64,000 bases of DNA from Vanilla planifolia (lineage: Eukaryota > Streptophyta > Magnoliopsida > Asparagales > Orchidaceae). Positions within the stretch are counted from its first letter, which is position 1; every line of letters starts with the position of its first letter. This document shows positions 12,425 to 24,248 of this stretch, piece after piece. The position numbers were made by a program, and so were the translations under genes. The DNA lies in the NCBI GenBank assembly GCA_023846275.1, contig CM043875.1, forward strand, positions 24,780,851 through 24,844,850, given 5' to 3'. The notes beneath the pieces were generated by a model. That model was not told the origin of the DNA, did not search any database, and saw nothing but the letters and a program-made list of their open reading frames with translations.

Positions 12425-13170
12425 ATCATACAGTATGATTTATATGATCATATAATGCAAAAAACATGACAAAGGGCAAAAACTAGAACAAAAAGAATCT
12501 CATAATATGGTATAAATACATCATGCAATATGATCAAATAAGTGACAAAGTGTTTCAAAGTATCAAATAGTATAATACCAAATGATCATACAATACAATA
12601 TAATGAGTAGCATTATCATACAAATAAATTAAATAATATGGCATGAAGGAGCGAATTGAAACACATGCAAAATAAAAAATCTTATAATATGATGTATATA
12701 ATCATATAATATGATAAGATGAGCAGAGAATAGGTTATGCGAATAAAGATTTATCATATTATATGATCGTACATGATCGTACAATACGATATAATGTGTA
12801 GGGGAAATGTGTTGTATGTAAAACTATCAAATATAATGATTATATATGTTTGAATAAAGCCATTGTAGAATACGATCATATTAATGGGTTGAAGTAAAAA
12901 AAAGATCGTACTGGCTAATTAGATAGTATAAGGAGAGGAAATAATAAAAATATTATATAAAGTAAGATATATGAAATCATATAATTTGATAATATGAGAT
13001 GAGAAGATTAAGAAGAATCATACAAACTATTCTCTAATATGATTAGAGAAGGAAAAATGTGTATGCTGAATGAATTCATACAATATGACATGTCTAATAG
13101 TTAAAGTATGATGACTTACATGCTGATTAGTTTGAGAATAGAAACATGGGCATATTGTGCAATACAAAAA
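12425..13170. repeat. Cluster of short AT-rich palindromes (ATCATACnnTATGAT type)
   Basis: Variants of a short palindrome recur irregularly: 'atcatacagtatgat' at 12,425-12,439, 'catgcaatatgatc' near 12,524, 'gatcatacaatacaatata' near 12,586, 'atgatcgtacaatacgata' near 12,772 and 'catacaatatgac' near 13,079. Spacing is irregular, about 30-150 bp, so it is not a simple tandem array. No coding potential is visible. Confidence 0.6.
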
Positions 13171-14210
13171 TAAGAAACGTACTATACAATTTGCATAAAA
13201 TAAAAATTTAGAGAAAGATAAAATGGCGAAAAGTTAAAATTATAGAAATGCTTTATAAAATTTAGAAAAGTTGTAATGAAAGTCATGTATGAAAACTTGA
13301 TTTGTTAGAAAATCATGGAATTAATATGACTTCTACACCAAAAACAATGATATGAATTGATGGTTTTTTATATCCATGGTTTGAAAGGAATCACAAGAGA
13401 AAGATCTTAGATTTTATTAGTTGAAATGTAGATATAGATCTTGGAGGATCTAAACTATATAGAGGATGTTTTAAGTACAAAAAATAATCTAATGCCAGAT
13501 GAATTTCTTAGATAGAAGAAGAACTCCACTGAAAAATGATAACATATGTGCAATTTCTCCAAGAGTTAATTTTATGAAGTAAATAACAAACGGAATGGTG
13601 CCAATCAAATCATCATGTGGAGTAATTCATGAGGTTTGATCCAATCCAAGACGAAGATTGGCTTGAAAGAGTGAAAATACTATTTGTCAAGCCCCCACCG
13701 ACATCTAATACCATTATGTCACAAAGTTATCATCAGAGTCGCCAAATACAGCATCTAAGTGAGGACAAATAAACAAACCAAAGGTGGGGACCCGACGGTA
13801 AGACAAACACTAACTCAAAATCCAAAGTATATATATAAAGACATGTTTTTAAACATTTAATCACACTAAAATTTTCCCTCTCACACATCTCTTGGAAAGG
13901 GCTCTCCTGTAACAGCATCATTCCCAGTTCTCGGTGTAGTGGTTTCATGACCTGTGATGTAAGCACTAAATGAGATTTTATAAATCTCAGTAGATAAATC
14001 CACATATTTAACCAAGAAAATAAAAGGCATAACAAATACCATTAACAGTAAAGATGAATGTCATACATACATATAAGATAATGCCAAATGAAAGTCATAA
14101 AGAAATGCAAGTTCCTTATATTGTGCTTATTACCGGGCCCAATTCCCTTTGACGCATTATCCTCTGGATCCAATCATCAATGACTGTCCTCTAGCCGGCA
14201 TCCAACCAAG

Positions 14211-14419
14211 CACATAACACTAGGCAGATATCTGATCCGAAGATCGATACCCTGCGATCCAACACGCTGAGCCTAGTGCCACCAGGCAGGTATGGTACCA
14301 TACCCTGCGATCCAACACGCTGAGCCTGGTGTAATCATCATGGAGTCATAGCACATAACACTAGGCAGATATCTGATCCGAAGATCGATACCCTGCGATC
14401 CCACACGCTGAGCCTAGTG
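14211..14419. repeat. Direct repeats inside the second solo LTR
   Basis: A block of about 68 bp containing 'cacataacactaggcagata' and 'gatcgataccctgcgatcc' occurs at 14,211 and again at 14,352, a 141-bp offset. A partial copy ('accctgcgatccaacacgct', 'gagcctggtg') lies between them. Copies differ by only a few bases. Confidence 0.8.
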
Positions 14420-15046
14420 GTGAGGATAATGTTCTCTGGGAATCCCATTGTTTTATTTGTCATTTTCCAAACATCAATCCATGTCATATCAAAAGTCCTT
14501 TCATGCCATATTGTTTCATCTCTTTCTTTAGCATATTGTATCATATTCTTTCTTTCCATGTTATTTCTTTCTTTTCAGTTTTTCATGCAAATGCATAAAT
14601 AATCCACACCATAATATTCCTTTCTTTTTATACCATAAACATATGCAACAATCAAAATTCTATAACAGTAAGAAAAGCATGTAAAAACACATAATATCGT
14701 GCTACATCACAGGGTTAGAAAATTATTCTACCTGGATTTGTTGTACCAAATTTTTCTTGTCAACTTCTAATTGGTTTTCTTGATGTCCTACAAGGCCATA
14801 GTGCAAACATAATCAAGTTAAAATATGTTTATTTGCCAAAAGTTGCTTTTTCTAAAAATTATTCCCAAATAGTTAAAAATTCTGCTTTCTAAAAGCTTTC
14901 CCAAACACACCCCAAACTAATCCCAAAAGATGGGCTTACGCGGCACTGAACCGCCCGTTGGACCGCGCGCACGTTCGGCGCTGGACCGCCCGCGCAGAAA
15001 AAGCTTTCTAAAAGCTTTTCCAAACGGATTTTCAAAAAGTAAATCT

Positions 15047-15250
15047 GGCTTACGCAGGCGCTGGACCGCCCGCGACACTAGACCGGGCGCTCGGCGCGCT
15101 GGACCGCGCGCGCTGGGCGCTGGACCGCGCGCGCTGGGCGCTGGACCGCGCGCTCTGGGCGCTGGACCGGGCGCTGGGCGTGCTGGACCGCACGCGCTGG
15201 GCGCTGGACCGCGCGCTCGACGTGCTGGACCGCGCGCCTCCGCATCCGAT
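15047..15250. repeat. GC-rich short tandem repeat (gcgctggaccgcgcg)
   Basis: About ten degenerate units of 15-24 bp built on 'gcgctggaccgcgcgcgctg' lie here, with earlier isolated units at about 14,970. The array is nearly pure G/C in a roughly 30% GC neighbourhood and creates artificial Ala/Arg/Pro-rich frames on both strands. Confidence 0.85.
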
Positions 15251-16019
15251 TCAACGGCGTAACCCGGTCCAAAGCCTGGACCGGTTCACGCAGTCCCCCC
15301 TCTCTCTCTGGCGTCCGGCGAAGCCGAAATCTTTCGCCGGCGCTGGATCGGCTGTTTCATGTGCTGAATCGACCGAATCCGGCTCGGCTTCCTCCTCTCG
15401 GTCTCCCCCGCTCACCGAAAAATTAAATAACCCTAACGACGAATAATAAAAAAAAAAAATTTTTTACCTTACGGAAGCCTTCGCCGGCCTTCACTGTCGC
15501 TTGCCGGAAATCCTCGCCGGCCGTTACTGTCGCGTCCAATGCTCCCGGAATCCTCGTTGGATGTTAATGTAGCGTGCAGAAACTTCTTTAAGATATTTCT
15601 CCGAAATCTCGCCGTCGCACTCCGGTAACTCTTCGCCGCCGTTTTTCGCAGAAGCGCTTTTCCAAACGCACCTCGGTCGGCCTTTTATAAACGCGGTCGA
15701 AACTGATAAGCCTTGGTTCGTGAACCACGTTTTTGCAGAAAACCCCTTCTAAATTTTATATTTGCAAATATATCCTCCGCCAATCGGATTTGAACTAAGC
15801 CGACATTTAAAAATTACAGATCTATCCTCTACGTTACAAATTTATCCCAAATCTTCAAAAATTCATAATTTATTCATTAGAGCTCCGAAAATTACAAATT
15901 AAACATCGTTGGATTCGTCTCACAGAGCTCTTTCTATAAAAAATATAAGATAAAACTAGGGCTGTTACACTATTTGATCACATAGCATGCCAATAGCATA
16001 AATAATGCTCACAAGTAAA

Positions 16020-16755
16020 TTTGATATTTTATGAGACAATGGAGGACAAAAAAACATGTTATACCAAGAAAAGCCTCAAGATCTAGACATATCTTAATAG
16101 GAATTTTGTCAAATATTCACATAATGATATGTCCTGCCAACGACAAAAGAAAAAAGAAAAAGCCATTTGATAAGGACATAGAAAATGGTCAACTAGCAAA
16201 AAGTTACAACAATTATTATCTAAATTGGTTATGCTGAGAGCTAATGATATCAGAAAAACAAAAACGTTATATGCTTCAAAGAGGGAAAATGAAAACCCTT
16301 AAAAATATTATATAGTTCCCTACTTATAAAGTGATAAAGATAGCTCCTATGAGGGGAAAGCAAAAAAGAAAAGATTACATTAAAGAATACATCAAAATGA
16401 AAGAGGATCAAGATGGTAGTGACGAGGATTGGACCAATCACTAGAAAAATACCATAGTGTGAAATATGTAGAAAATTCCATATGAGTGAATGCAAAAAAA
16501 AGTTTATTAAATGCTAATATAATAAATTTGGACATATTTCTAAAAAAATGTCCAAAGATGATAGGAAAATCAATCATGATTTACATAAAAAATGGCAACA
16601 AGAAAGTGGACTATCAATCCTTAGTAAAGGAATCAAAGGAAGCCCTTCCATGTTCGATTTATGAAAAATTTCATAAAAATGACTGGTAGAAGAACAATGT
16701 TCAATGTTATATTTGTGAAAATCTTGAATGTCATGCTGAGGATTGTCCACAAAAG
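16020..16755 (+). pseudogene. Decayed nucleocapsid-like region with several zinc-knuckle-like motifs
   Basis: The plus strand shows basic, Lys-rich segments (about 16,140-16,180 and 16,350-16,380) followed by cysteine/histidine groups in shifting frames. One near 16,460 has C-x2-C and a His (CEICRKFHMSEC). One near 16,520-16,560 keeps FGHISKKCP. One near 16,655 keeps a Cys-x-x-Tyr and a His. One at about 16,705-16,745 reads CYICENLECHAEDC, in which the usual His position is Cys. Stops and frameshifts separate them. Such knuckles occur in Gag/coat proteins of LTR retrotransposons and endogenous pararetroviruses; I cannot decide between these. The region continues left of the solo LTR at 13,685, where traces lie at about 13,440-13,680. 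Confidence 0.5.
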
Positions 16756-17199
16756 TAAGAGAAATGATGGCCAAAAGTCCCAACAAAGAATATCAACAAT
16801 TTCTACTATTAACAAAATGAACTAAGTAATTAGAAAAATATGTTATGTATGTTGAGAAATATTTGATGAACAAAAATAATTTCTTTTCTTATTATATGAA
16901 TGAGAAGGATAAAATGATGATTATAATAGTTTTATAGTATGGAATATTTTATAAGATTTTCATGTTATTCATTTCAATTTCAATGATGAAATTCTTCTAG
17001 GAATAAAGGAATTATAATATCTTAAAAACAAGGACAAGAAATTTAAATAAATTAATAGGATGTTTAAAATAAAACTATTATAAAATTATTGATGATCTTA
17101 AGGAAGAAGTAGTTATAAACAATAGTTTTTATCTAGATATATTTTTAGTATTTTATAATTCTTTTAGAATTTTTTAAGAATGTTTCACAATTTTGAAAA
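16756..17199. other. AT-rich tail of the decayed element, no gene seen
   Basis: Broken short frames follow the knuckle-like region in the same direction. None carries a recognisable protease or polymerase motif. Confidence 0.3.
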
Positions 17200-18870
17200 T
17201 ATTATATTATATCATAGCATAGTATTATACAGTACGATTAAGTAAGAGAATTAATTGCATGAATAAGTTAAAATCGGATCTTATCATACAATTATAATTA
17301 CAATAATATACAAATTCAATATAACATAGTTAGTTACGGGTAAGAGCACTCAAACAAATAAGGGAAGGGTTGATTGTATAATATTACTATAAAGTGTCAT
17401 AAGAATTGATATAACAGGAGTGACTAAACATGGGATAAGTGTGAACATGCTCAAAAGCAGACCTAGGATCATACAAGATAATCATGATATCATACTAGGT
17501 TGTTAATATGTTAGAGCAAATAATAATAGACAATTAGTATACAATGAAGGATGCAAACATGTAAGTATGATAACATGAAGTTTCCAATTTCGAATAGTAA
17601 AAGTACAATAAGATAAATGTATCAATACAACAATGTATAAGTAAAGACTTGTAAAGACGCTAGATTATACAATACAAAATAAGTATATATACCATATGAT
17701 TATGCGATGAGAAAATGAACTGACCCAGTGTGAAAATGTTGGTGCAAAGATACCTAAAAATGAGTGTATAGCACGATACACCTATCGTACAAGTATGATT
17801 GAGACATAATAGCAAAAAAATTGTTAATTAAAGATTATAATATCATATATTATAATATAAAAATGGGATCATAATAATATGATAAAAAGAATTAAATAAA
17901 GATATAATTAAAATTGAAGAACATATAATACAAATCAGATAATCATACTTGTATGATTAGTGTAAACTAAACAAAACTTAAAATTGAAATAGCAAATGAC
18001 TAAGAAAACTAACATAGAGTTGAGATTAATTAATAAAAAATCTTTATAAATGAAAATTTAAAAGATAAAAAGGCATCCACATGAAGGGACAAAACATTTA
18101 AAGGCATTTGATGAGACAAGAATATGAAAAGCCATGATAACGAGTATAAATAAGGTGTTAGATATGACTTAGAGAGTTTATTTTATGAAATTTGAGAGGT
18201 GTTGAACTCAATTATAATTAATAGAAGAAAGAGAAGAGGAAGTAAAGGTGTTACAATGATATTTAAGGAGGAGCTATGTAAAAAACAAAAACAAAATTAA
18301 AATTAACATAATCTCAAGTACCATAACAACCAAAGGAATTAAGAAAGAATTAAATCTTCGTAAAACCACTTAAATTTTAAAAGTAAATAATACTTCTACT
18401 TATGATATGTGTTTAAATGTAACATGTGAAGTTAGGATTGAAGCTTTGATTGATTAGTTATATGGGGTTAAATTAGAGATACATGAAATGGGTGTGGTAT
18501 ACATGGAAGATGATTGTATTGTTACATGATGTTTGTTGAAATTTATATATTTAAGAGATAATCAAATAAAAAATTAATTTATGATAACAAAAGCAAGTGT
18601 TTTCAACACCATAACTTATGTATGTAGTTCTTAAGCATAACTGATGTGTTATTGATATAATTGTGATAATGAGTATGTAAGATAAGTTGATTTATGATAG
18701 TAATCCTAAATATAAGAAAAGAAATGAAAGCAAAAAATATTGATCATACATGCAATACCACATGATCGTACAATATCACATGATGAGTAGAGAAAAGTTG
18801 TAGGTAAAGTTGTTTGATATAATGATCATATAAGTACAAATAAGGTCATCATAATGTATGATCATATGTA
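17200..18870. repeat. Second field of AT-rich palindromes
   Basis: The same motif family as at 12.4-13.2 kb recurs: 'tatacagtacgatta' near 17,227, 'ggatcatacaagataatcat' near 17,467, 'cgatacacctatcgtac' near 17,773, 'aatcatacttgtatgatta' near 17,940 (7-bp arms around TT), 'tgatcatacatgcaatacc' near 18,743, and 'gatcgtacaatatcacatga' near 18,764. Spacing is irregular and no reading frame is supported. Confidence 0.55.
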
Positions 18871-21299
18871 ATAGATGTACTATTTCTATATTTACTTTAT
18901 TTGAACAAAAAAAATATAAAGAATTTGTTGATGTTGTTATTATATGTAAATGTGTTTAAAAAATATGAAAAACTTCATTCCTCCACTTGATGTCAAAGAT
19001 ACTTCTATTAGTTGATTTTAAAAAGATAAATATTTATTTTTACTATTTTTTTTATAAAACACAAATAATAATTTTTATATATTTTTAAAATATTAAAAAA
19101 AGGAGAAAGAAAAAGATATAATATCACATAAATATAGTAACAACTAGTGAACGATGACCACATGAGCAACAAAAATTGGTGGGATTGTAGCACCCAAGAC
19201 CAAAGAGGATGGGGTTAGTATTATGATATCCCGAGAGGAAAATCACTAAAGCAAAAAATGGTTTCTAATATGCTTCTAAGTGGAGGGATATAAAGATGAG
19301 TTGTTAGATATTGACTACTAATTAAGTGATTGTAATATTTTTATAAGGTATTATGATTTTAAGATATTGAGATATCTTTCAAAGATGAAGTTCATTTTGA
19401 TCAATATGGAATGACCCAATTAGATCATATCTCAACATAATAAGACTAGGATATGACATAATCATCGCCTCCTTCATATTAGTTCATAATTACACTTTCT
19501 TTCTCTTTGATTTCTCACTCTTAGCATTTCAATTCTCCCCTACCCTTTTTCTCTTTGATTGAATAATGTCAACAACAACCAGATCGTCTCTCGAAAATCG
19601 ATAAATGCTGAAAGTTAAAAATCCTAGGTTTTCCTTTGAGAGTTAAGTAAAGAAATTACACAAATGCCATATGTATATATATACGTGCATATATTACCTA
19701 ATGACTCCTTTTAAATCTTTTTAGTTTCAATAATTTATAATAAATTCAATTGTTCTTAAAAAAATTGCAATACATCAAAGGATTCCTCATGACGAGCTCT
19801 ATTAAAAAATATGATCATTAATAAATTCCAAATTACTTTGCTCAAAATGCTTCTCATGATACAACAAAAAATTTATTTTACTTTGCTTTAAGAAAATTTT
19901 GAAATATATAAAAGCAAAATCAACTTCTATTGTTATAATTATTTTCTTTGAATTTTATTAACTTAATAACAATTTGAATTATACTTGTTTTCTTAAGCAT
20001 GATATCCTTAAGATGATGTATCTACATGTTTATATATATTTATATGATATTGAGATAATGTACACAAAAATATAAAAAGAAAAAGAAAAAGATGTTTAAT
20101 GTTGTTATTATTGAAGTCACAAAAGAAATAAGAAAAATAAGACTTTGAAAATAAAGATAAAGATGATACAAAAATATTTGATAAATGAGGGCAAAGTTAA
20201 AAAAAAAGGATAAATGGTTATCCAAAGTGACAACTATTATTCTAAAATGATGGTTCCAATGATAATCAAATGAGCTATTCATCTAGGTCATTTATATTGG
20301 AATGTCATGTTCTTAAGCATGCCTTGTCATTTATAAAGTGTTATTATCCTAAGCCAATCCTAAAAGAGTTAAAAGCTATTACATAAAAATTAGCTTTACT
20401 TGTATTATTCATTCACATGTTTTTTATATTATATTGATGCAATTGTCTTTACCATATAGTAATACCAAAGTTGTATGGTTTTCATGTATATACATGCATT
20501 GCTAATGAGTCAATAATTATTGGCTTAGTTGTTTTTATCCTAACATTTATAAGTCAAAATGAGACACATTATAAGACCACTAAGAAGTAACGAGATATAG
20601 TATATGACAACATGACAGAGAATGCTTATAATTTTTCTTCCATTAGTGTCACTATTACATGAGCAATTTATCTTTATTTGAAAAGTTGAAAAGATATAAT
20701 AGAGCTTTTATTTTGCAATGCTAGCTTAAATCGCATTTTTTAAACAATGCATGAACCATGGTATTTTAAAAATTTGGGTTGCGTCAAATATTAAATAGTT
20801 TTCTAAATGGTGAATGTGATTTTATTGCAAAAGCTATTTTTTAAGTAATTTCATTGTAAAGATTTTCAAAACTTTCTTCTATTTTGTTTTAAAATGATTA
20901 TTGAAGGAGTTTTGAAGTTTCTTTCACTACATGTTAGTAAAAGATAGAAAAATTATATGTTTTTCAAAATTAACAAGAAAAAAAAAAGTAAAAGAACTAA
21001 GAGAAATGGCACTGGTTTTGAGAAAGACTAGATTGGGATTGCTATACTCTATATCTATAATTAACCACAATAAGGAATCAAGATCTTTATTTTATAATTT
21101 CTTTTACTCACATATGCTAAAATTAAAATGTAACATTATCTTCAATGTGTTAGCCTTCCAACCTTTATTAAAAAAATTCAATATGTATTCCTTTAAATTA
21201 TTATAAATCCTTTTTTAATCTATATATTATTCCTTAATTTTTTTCTATGTAATCATATTTCATGATCTGTTCTTTTCAAATTGTACAATCTATTTATTT
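18871..21299. other. AT-rich repeat-derived DNA, no gene seen
   Basis: Short open frames occur on both strands without recognisable domains. A segment at about 19,190-19,460 includes 'ggagggatataaagatgag' and resembles a retroelement LTR promoter, but no boundaries are visible. Confidence 0.35.
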
Positions 21300-21860
21300 C
21301 TCTCTTTTTTATTTTAGTAATTATATTGTATAATCCTTCTCTTCATGATGTAGGATCATTTTCTCAAACATCCATTCATTACTATATCATTTTGCATTGT
21401 ATCATAAGTTGTAATGCTTTAATTCATATGGTACGATATGTCCGTAGTCACTTCTAGTATGAAGGATTGTCCTATCTTCTTTTTTATTTTGTAAATGTAT
21501 AATAAGATTCTTTATTTTATATTATATGATTATATATATTCTCTAGCTTATCTTATTAGACATGTTTGACTCAATGGATGATTAGACTATCTAATAAGAC
21601 ATCACACTATACAATTTTTCTAATCGTATTGAATTATCCATTTTGAATAATACATCTCATTTATTCTTATATCGATGTATTGTATGATGAACATACTATG
21701 TGATATTTTTGATTAACTAATTTGTATTATTTTTCACTAGATCATAATATACAATGTTTACTATCATACTATATGAAATTATTTATTCTAGTTCAAAGAC
21801 CTGTTATTATGCATATTTTATTGTATGATATATATTATTATATTATAAGTTTAAGCTAAT
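21300..21860. repeat. Third field of AT-rich palindromes
   Basis: Related motifs recur, such as 'catatggtacgatatg' near 21,425, 'tgtattgtatgatgaac' near 21,676, 'atcatactatatgaaatt' near 21,763 and 'attgtatgatatat' near 21,820. They lie next to the minus-strand leader relic, mirroring the arrangement at 12.2-13.2 kb. Confidence 0.5.
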
Positions 21861-21959
21861 TTCAATGTTATAATTTTACAAAGTTTTATTTTCAATCAAA
21901 ATTTCTTACAATGTCCATATATTTAAAATAAGCACCAAAGAACATCACGTAAGAGTGTA

Positions 21960-22172
21960 ACATGTGTTTTTTTCTTCCAGAATATCTACCTATGCTCACT
22001 ACCTAGGTTCTTCAATTTTTTGTAGATTTCATATTATAGGTTATGAAAATTTCTTCTAGATCTTTCCAAACTAATTTTGCAAGTTACTTTCTATTCTTTG
22101 TAAATTTGACATATTAGGTTCTTCTTTTCTTATTATTTTTATAATTAGGACTTTAATTGCTCTGACACCACT
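21960..22172 (-). other. Retroelement leader and primer site, minus strand
   Basis: On the minus strand 'TGGTGTCAGAGC' (22,159-22,170 on plus) closely resembles the initiator-Met-tRNA primer site TGGTATCAGAGC. About 165 nt further into the element is 'ggtagtgagcataggtagat', matching the plus-strand relic near 12,280. A TG dinucleotide at 22,175 could be the LTR boundary. Confidence 0.55.
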
Positions 22173-23700
22173 TCTGTGGTCTCTCTCATTTGTTTTTTTC
22201 CAAGATAGATGTCACGTTATCTAATTCTTTTGTGTAATGTTTTGAATTTGAAAATATTTTTTTATGAATAGTCATAATTAATTTTCAAATCTTTTTAGCA
22301 TGTTCACATGTTGAAAACAAATAAGACAACATATATAACTTTTGAAATAAATTTTAAATTATATAAAACCAATATGTTAAAAAACAATATAATGATCACT
22401 TTATTTTTAAAAGATGAGTTATCACATCATAATGTAAAATTCTTAAACTAATAAGTTCAAAATCATGCTTAACTATAATAAAATTATATATATTAAGTAA
22501 AATAGCGGCTCGCTATACCCAATAGTTATGTGTTATATTTTATTTTGACCTAAAAGTATTAAGCTAAACAGACTAAGCCAATTGTTACTAAATCAATGAT
22601 AAAAACATATGTAACATAAATGTAAAACAATACAACTTTGTATCATGACATATGCTAGGTCACGGTTAAAACAAATAACATGCAAACAATAAGTGAAATG
22701 CTTATATATTAAATGTTATTTTCAAAAGTGTTTGGATAAAAGTTTGTCAGCCTAAACATGGTTAGCTCAATGGCAAAAACTATGTAGCGCATATGTAAAA
22801 TAATATAACTTTGTATCATGTTACATGTTAGGTGAAAATTAAGCAATATAAAATGTGAAAGACAAAATATTTCACATTTTACTTTTGTTTAGTTAATTGT
22901 AGAACAAATGCTTTTATCGATCAGATTTCAATTAGTTCTAATATTCTGACCATGTCATTTAAAATAATAACCTTAATTCTAAAACACATCATTTTAAAAT
23001 GAGGATTTTAATTCTTTAAAGTACATTTTTGGAACATCATTTCAGATAATGACCCTACTTTTGAAACACATTATTTTAAATAATATGTTTAAATATTTTT
23101 TTGTTCCCTTCAACCAACTATTGTTCTTATTCTTTTTTCTTCTTTTTTTAGATTATTTTAGAACAAATGAATAATTTATTTGTTTTCATTAGATAATTAT
23201 TCTCATAATTAATATTTTAAAAATTTGTTATATCACTTTCCAATAAATTATAATATATCATAATGAGACAATATGAACAAATAATTTGTTAAATCAAACA
23301 TAAGCAAATAACGTGTTAAAAATCATTAGCAAAAATAGCAACACGATCATGGGTAGCACTCATCCTCTCAATTTGGAATAAATTTAGATCATTCCTTATT
23401 AGTCCATTAAACTACAAATAATATTATATCAAATAAATACAAACAAGCACATATCTACCTCGATTTCAATATAATGATCAAATCAAAATGAATTCAATTA
23501 TTATTTGTGAGCCCCATGACAAGTTTGATTCCTTTCTTTTTCTTGCTTATTTGGCTACTATTGAATCTTAGACAATTACACTTTTTCTTAAATAATCATT
23601 TTTTTCTTTTTTCTCTCTTTCTTTTTATTATTTTATTTTTTTTTCTTTTTTAAAACTCTTTTAATTATCATTGTCTCTATTTTCTCCTCTTTTTTTTCAT
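22173..23700. other. AT-rich DNA, possibly an LTR, then a pyrimidine-rich tract
   Basis: The left part may be the LTR belonging to the primer site at 22,159. Near-repeats occur inside: 'aactttgtatcatg' with nearby 'catatgtaa' and 'tgctaggt' or 'tgttaggt' appears at about 22,635 and 22,810. From 23,580 the plus strand becomes a T/C-rich tract, as in many plant 5' leaders. No gene is supported. Confidence 0.3.
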
Positions 23701-23779
23701 CATTTAAGCAATTTCCTCGCTTATTCTCTCTCCCTTCACTCTCCTAAGAGCATCACACCTCCTCTCCTCTTTGTCGATG

Positions 23780-24040
23780 TTGTGTCTCTTTCTTCCTCTC
23801 TCTGATCTGATCTCTCACTCCCCTCACAACTTGAATGTGGCGAACAATCGTGGCCTTATTCTCGGCAACCTCTCTCTTCCTTGGTATGAGTCCAACCCAT
23901 GCATGTGGCCAGGTTCAAGTTTTAAAATCACCGAGTCAAACGCTCTTTTTGAAGCTTCATTGCTGCCCCACGAAATCCTCACTTCATCACAGCCGCATCG
24001 GTTGTGTTTCTTAATTGGATTTGATTGGATAATAAAATAA
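23780..24040 (+). pseudogene. Possible LRR-receptor N-terminal relic
   Basis: An 89-codon frame starts at 23,771 after a CT-rich tract. Around codons 33-50 it contains 'NLSLPWYESNPCMWPGSSF', which resembles the LRRNT cap that precedes leucine-rich repeats in receptor kinases (pattern L-x-x-W-x-x-S-x-P-C-x-W-x-G-V-x-C). The second capping cysteine is replaced by Phe, and no leucine-rich repeats or kinase follow in about 3 kb of AT-rich DNA. The local base composition is more gene-like than the flanks. I read it as a truncated, probably dead fragment; chance resemblance cannot be excluded. Confidence 0.3.
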
Positions 24041-24183
24041 ATACTAAAACATTTTAGGAAATTACAAAAAAAAAAAAATGTCCAAGTAAGGACCATGAAG
24101 AAGTTTATCTTGAACATTAAAAAAGAAATAAATTTTTAACAAATAAAAATATTAAAAATTTAATATTAATAGATGTCATGAAG

Positions 24184-24186
<3 letters not shown>

Positions 24187-24245
<59 letters not shown>
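24187..24245. repeat. Compound microsatellite (AC)n(AT)n
   Basis: An uninterrupted AC run of about 31 bp passes directly into an AT run of about 29 bp. Confidence 0.97.

Positions 24246-24248
<3 letters not shown>

Larger units (their letters stand above)
13685..15969. mobile_element. Solo-LTR-like insertion, about 2.3 kb, 5-bp TSD CTATT
   Basis: The unit starts TGTCAAGCCCCC and ends GGGCTGTTACA, giving TG...CA termini with partly complementary ends. Exact 5-bp duplications CTATT flank it at 13,680-13,684 and 15,970-15,974. There is no coding sequence for gag or pol. Like the unit at 3,325 it has a GC-rich, repeat-bearing core (14,930-15,660) with AT-rich edges, so the two may be related families, although I saw no extended identity between them. 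A TATAAAAGG-like motif is on the minus strand near 15,683. It interrupts an older, decayed gag-like region whose traces continue on both sides. Confidence 0.75.

Noticed and set aside
14930-15446. Overlapping Ala/Arg/Pro-rich frames on both strands
   Set aside because: They come from the gcgctggaccgcgcg minisatellite and lie inside a solo-LTR-like unit.
12425-18870. CRISPR-like or satellite array
   Set aside because: Palindrome spacing and sequence are irregular, there are no uniform spacers, and the genome is a plant nuclear one.
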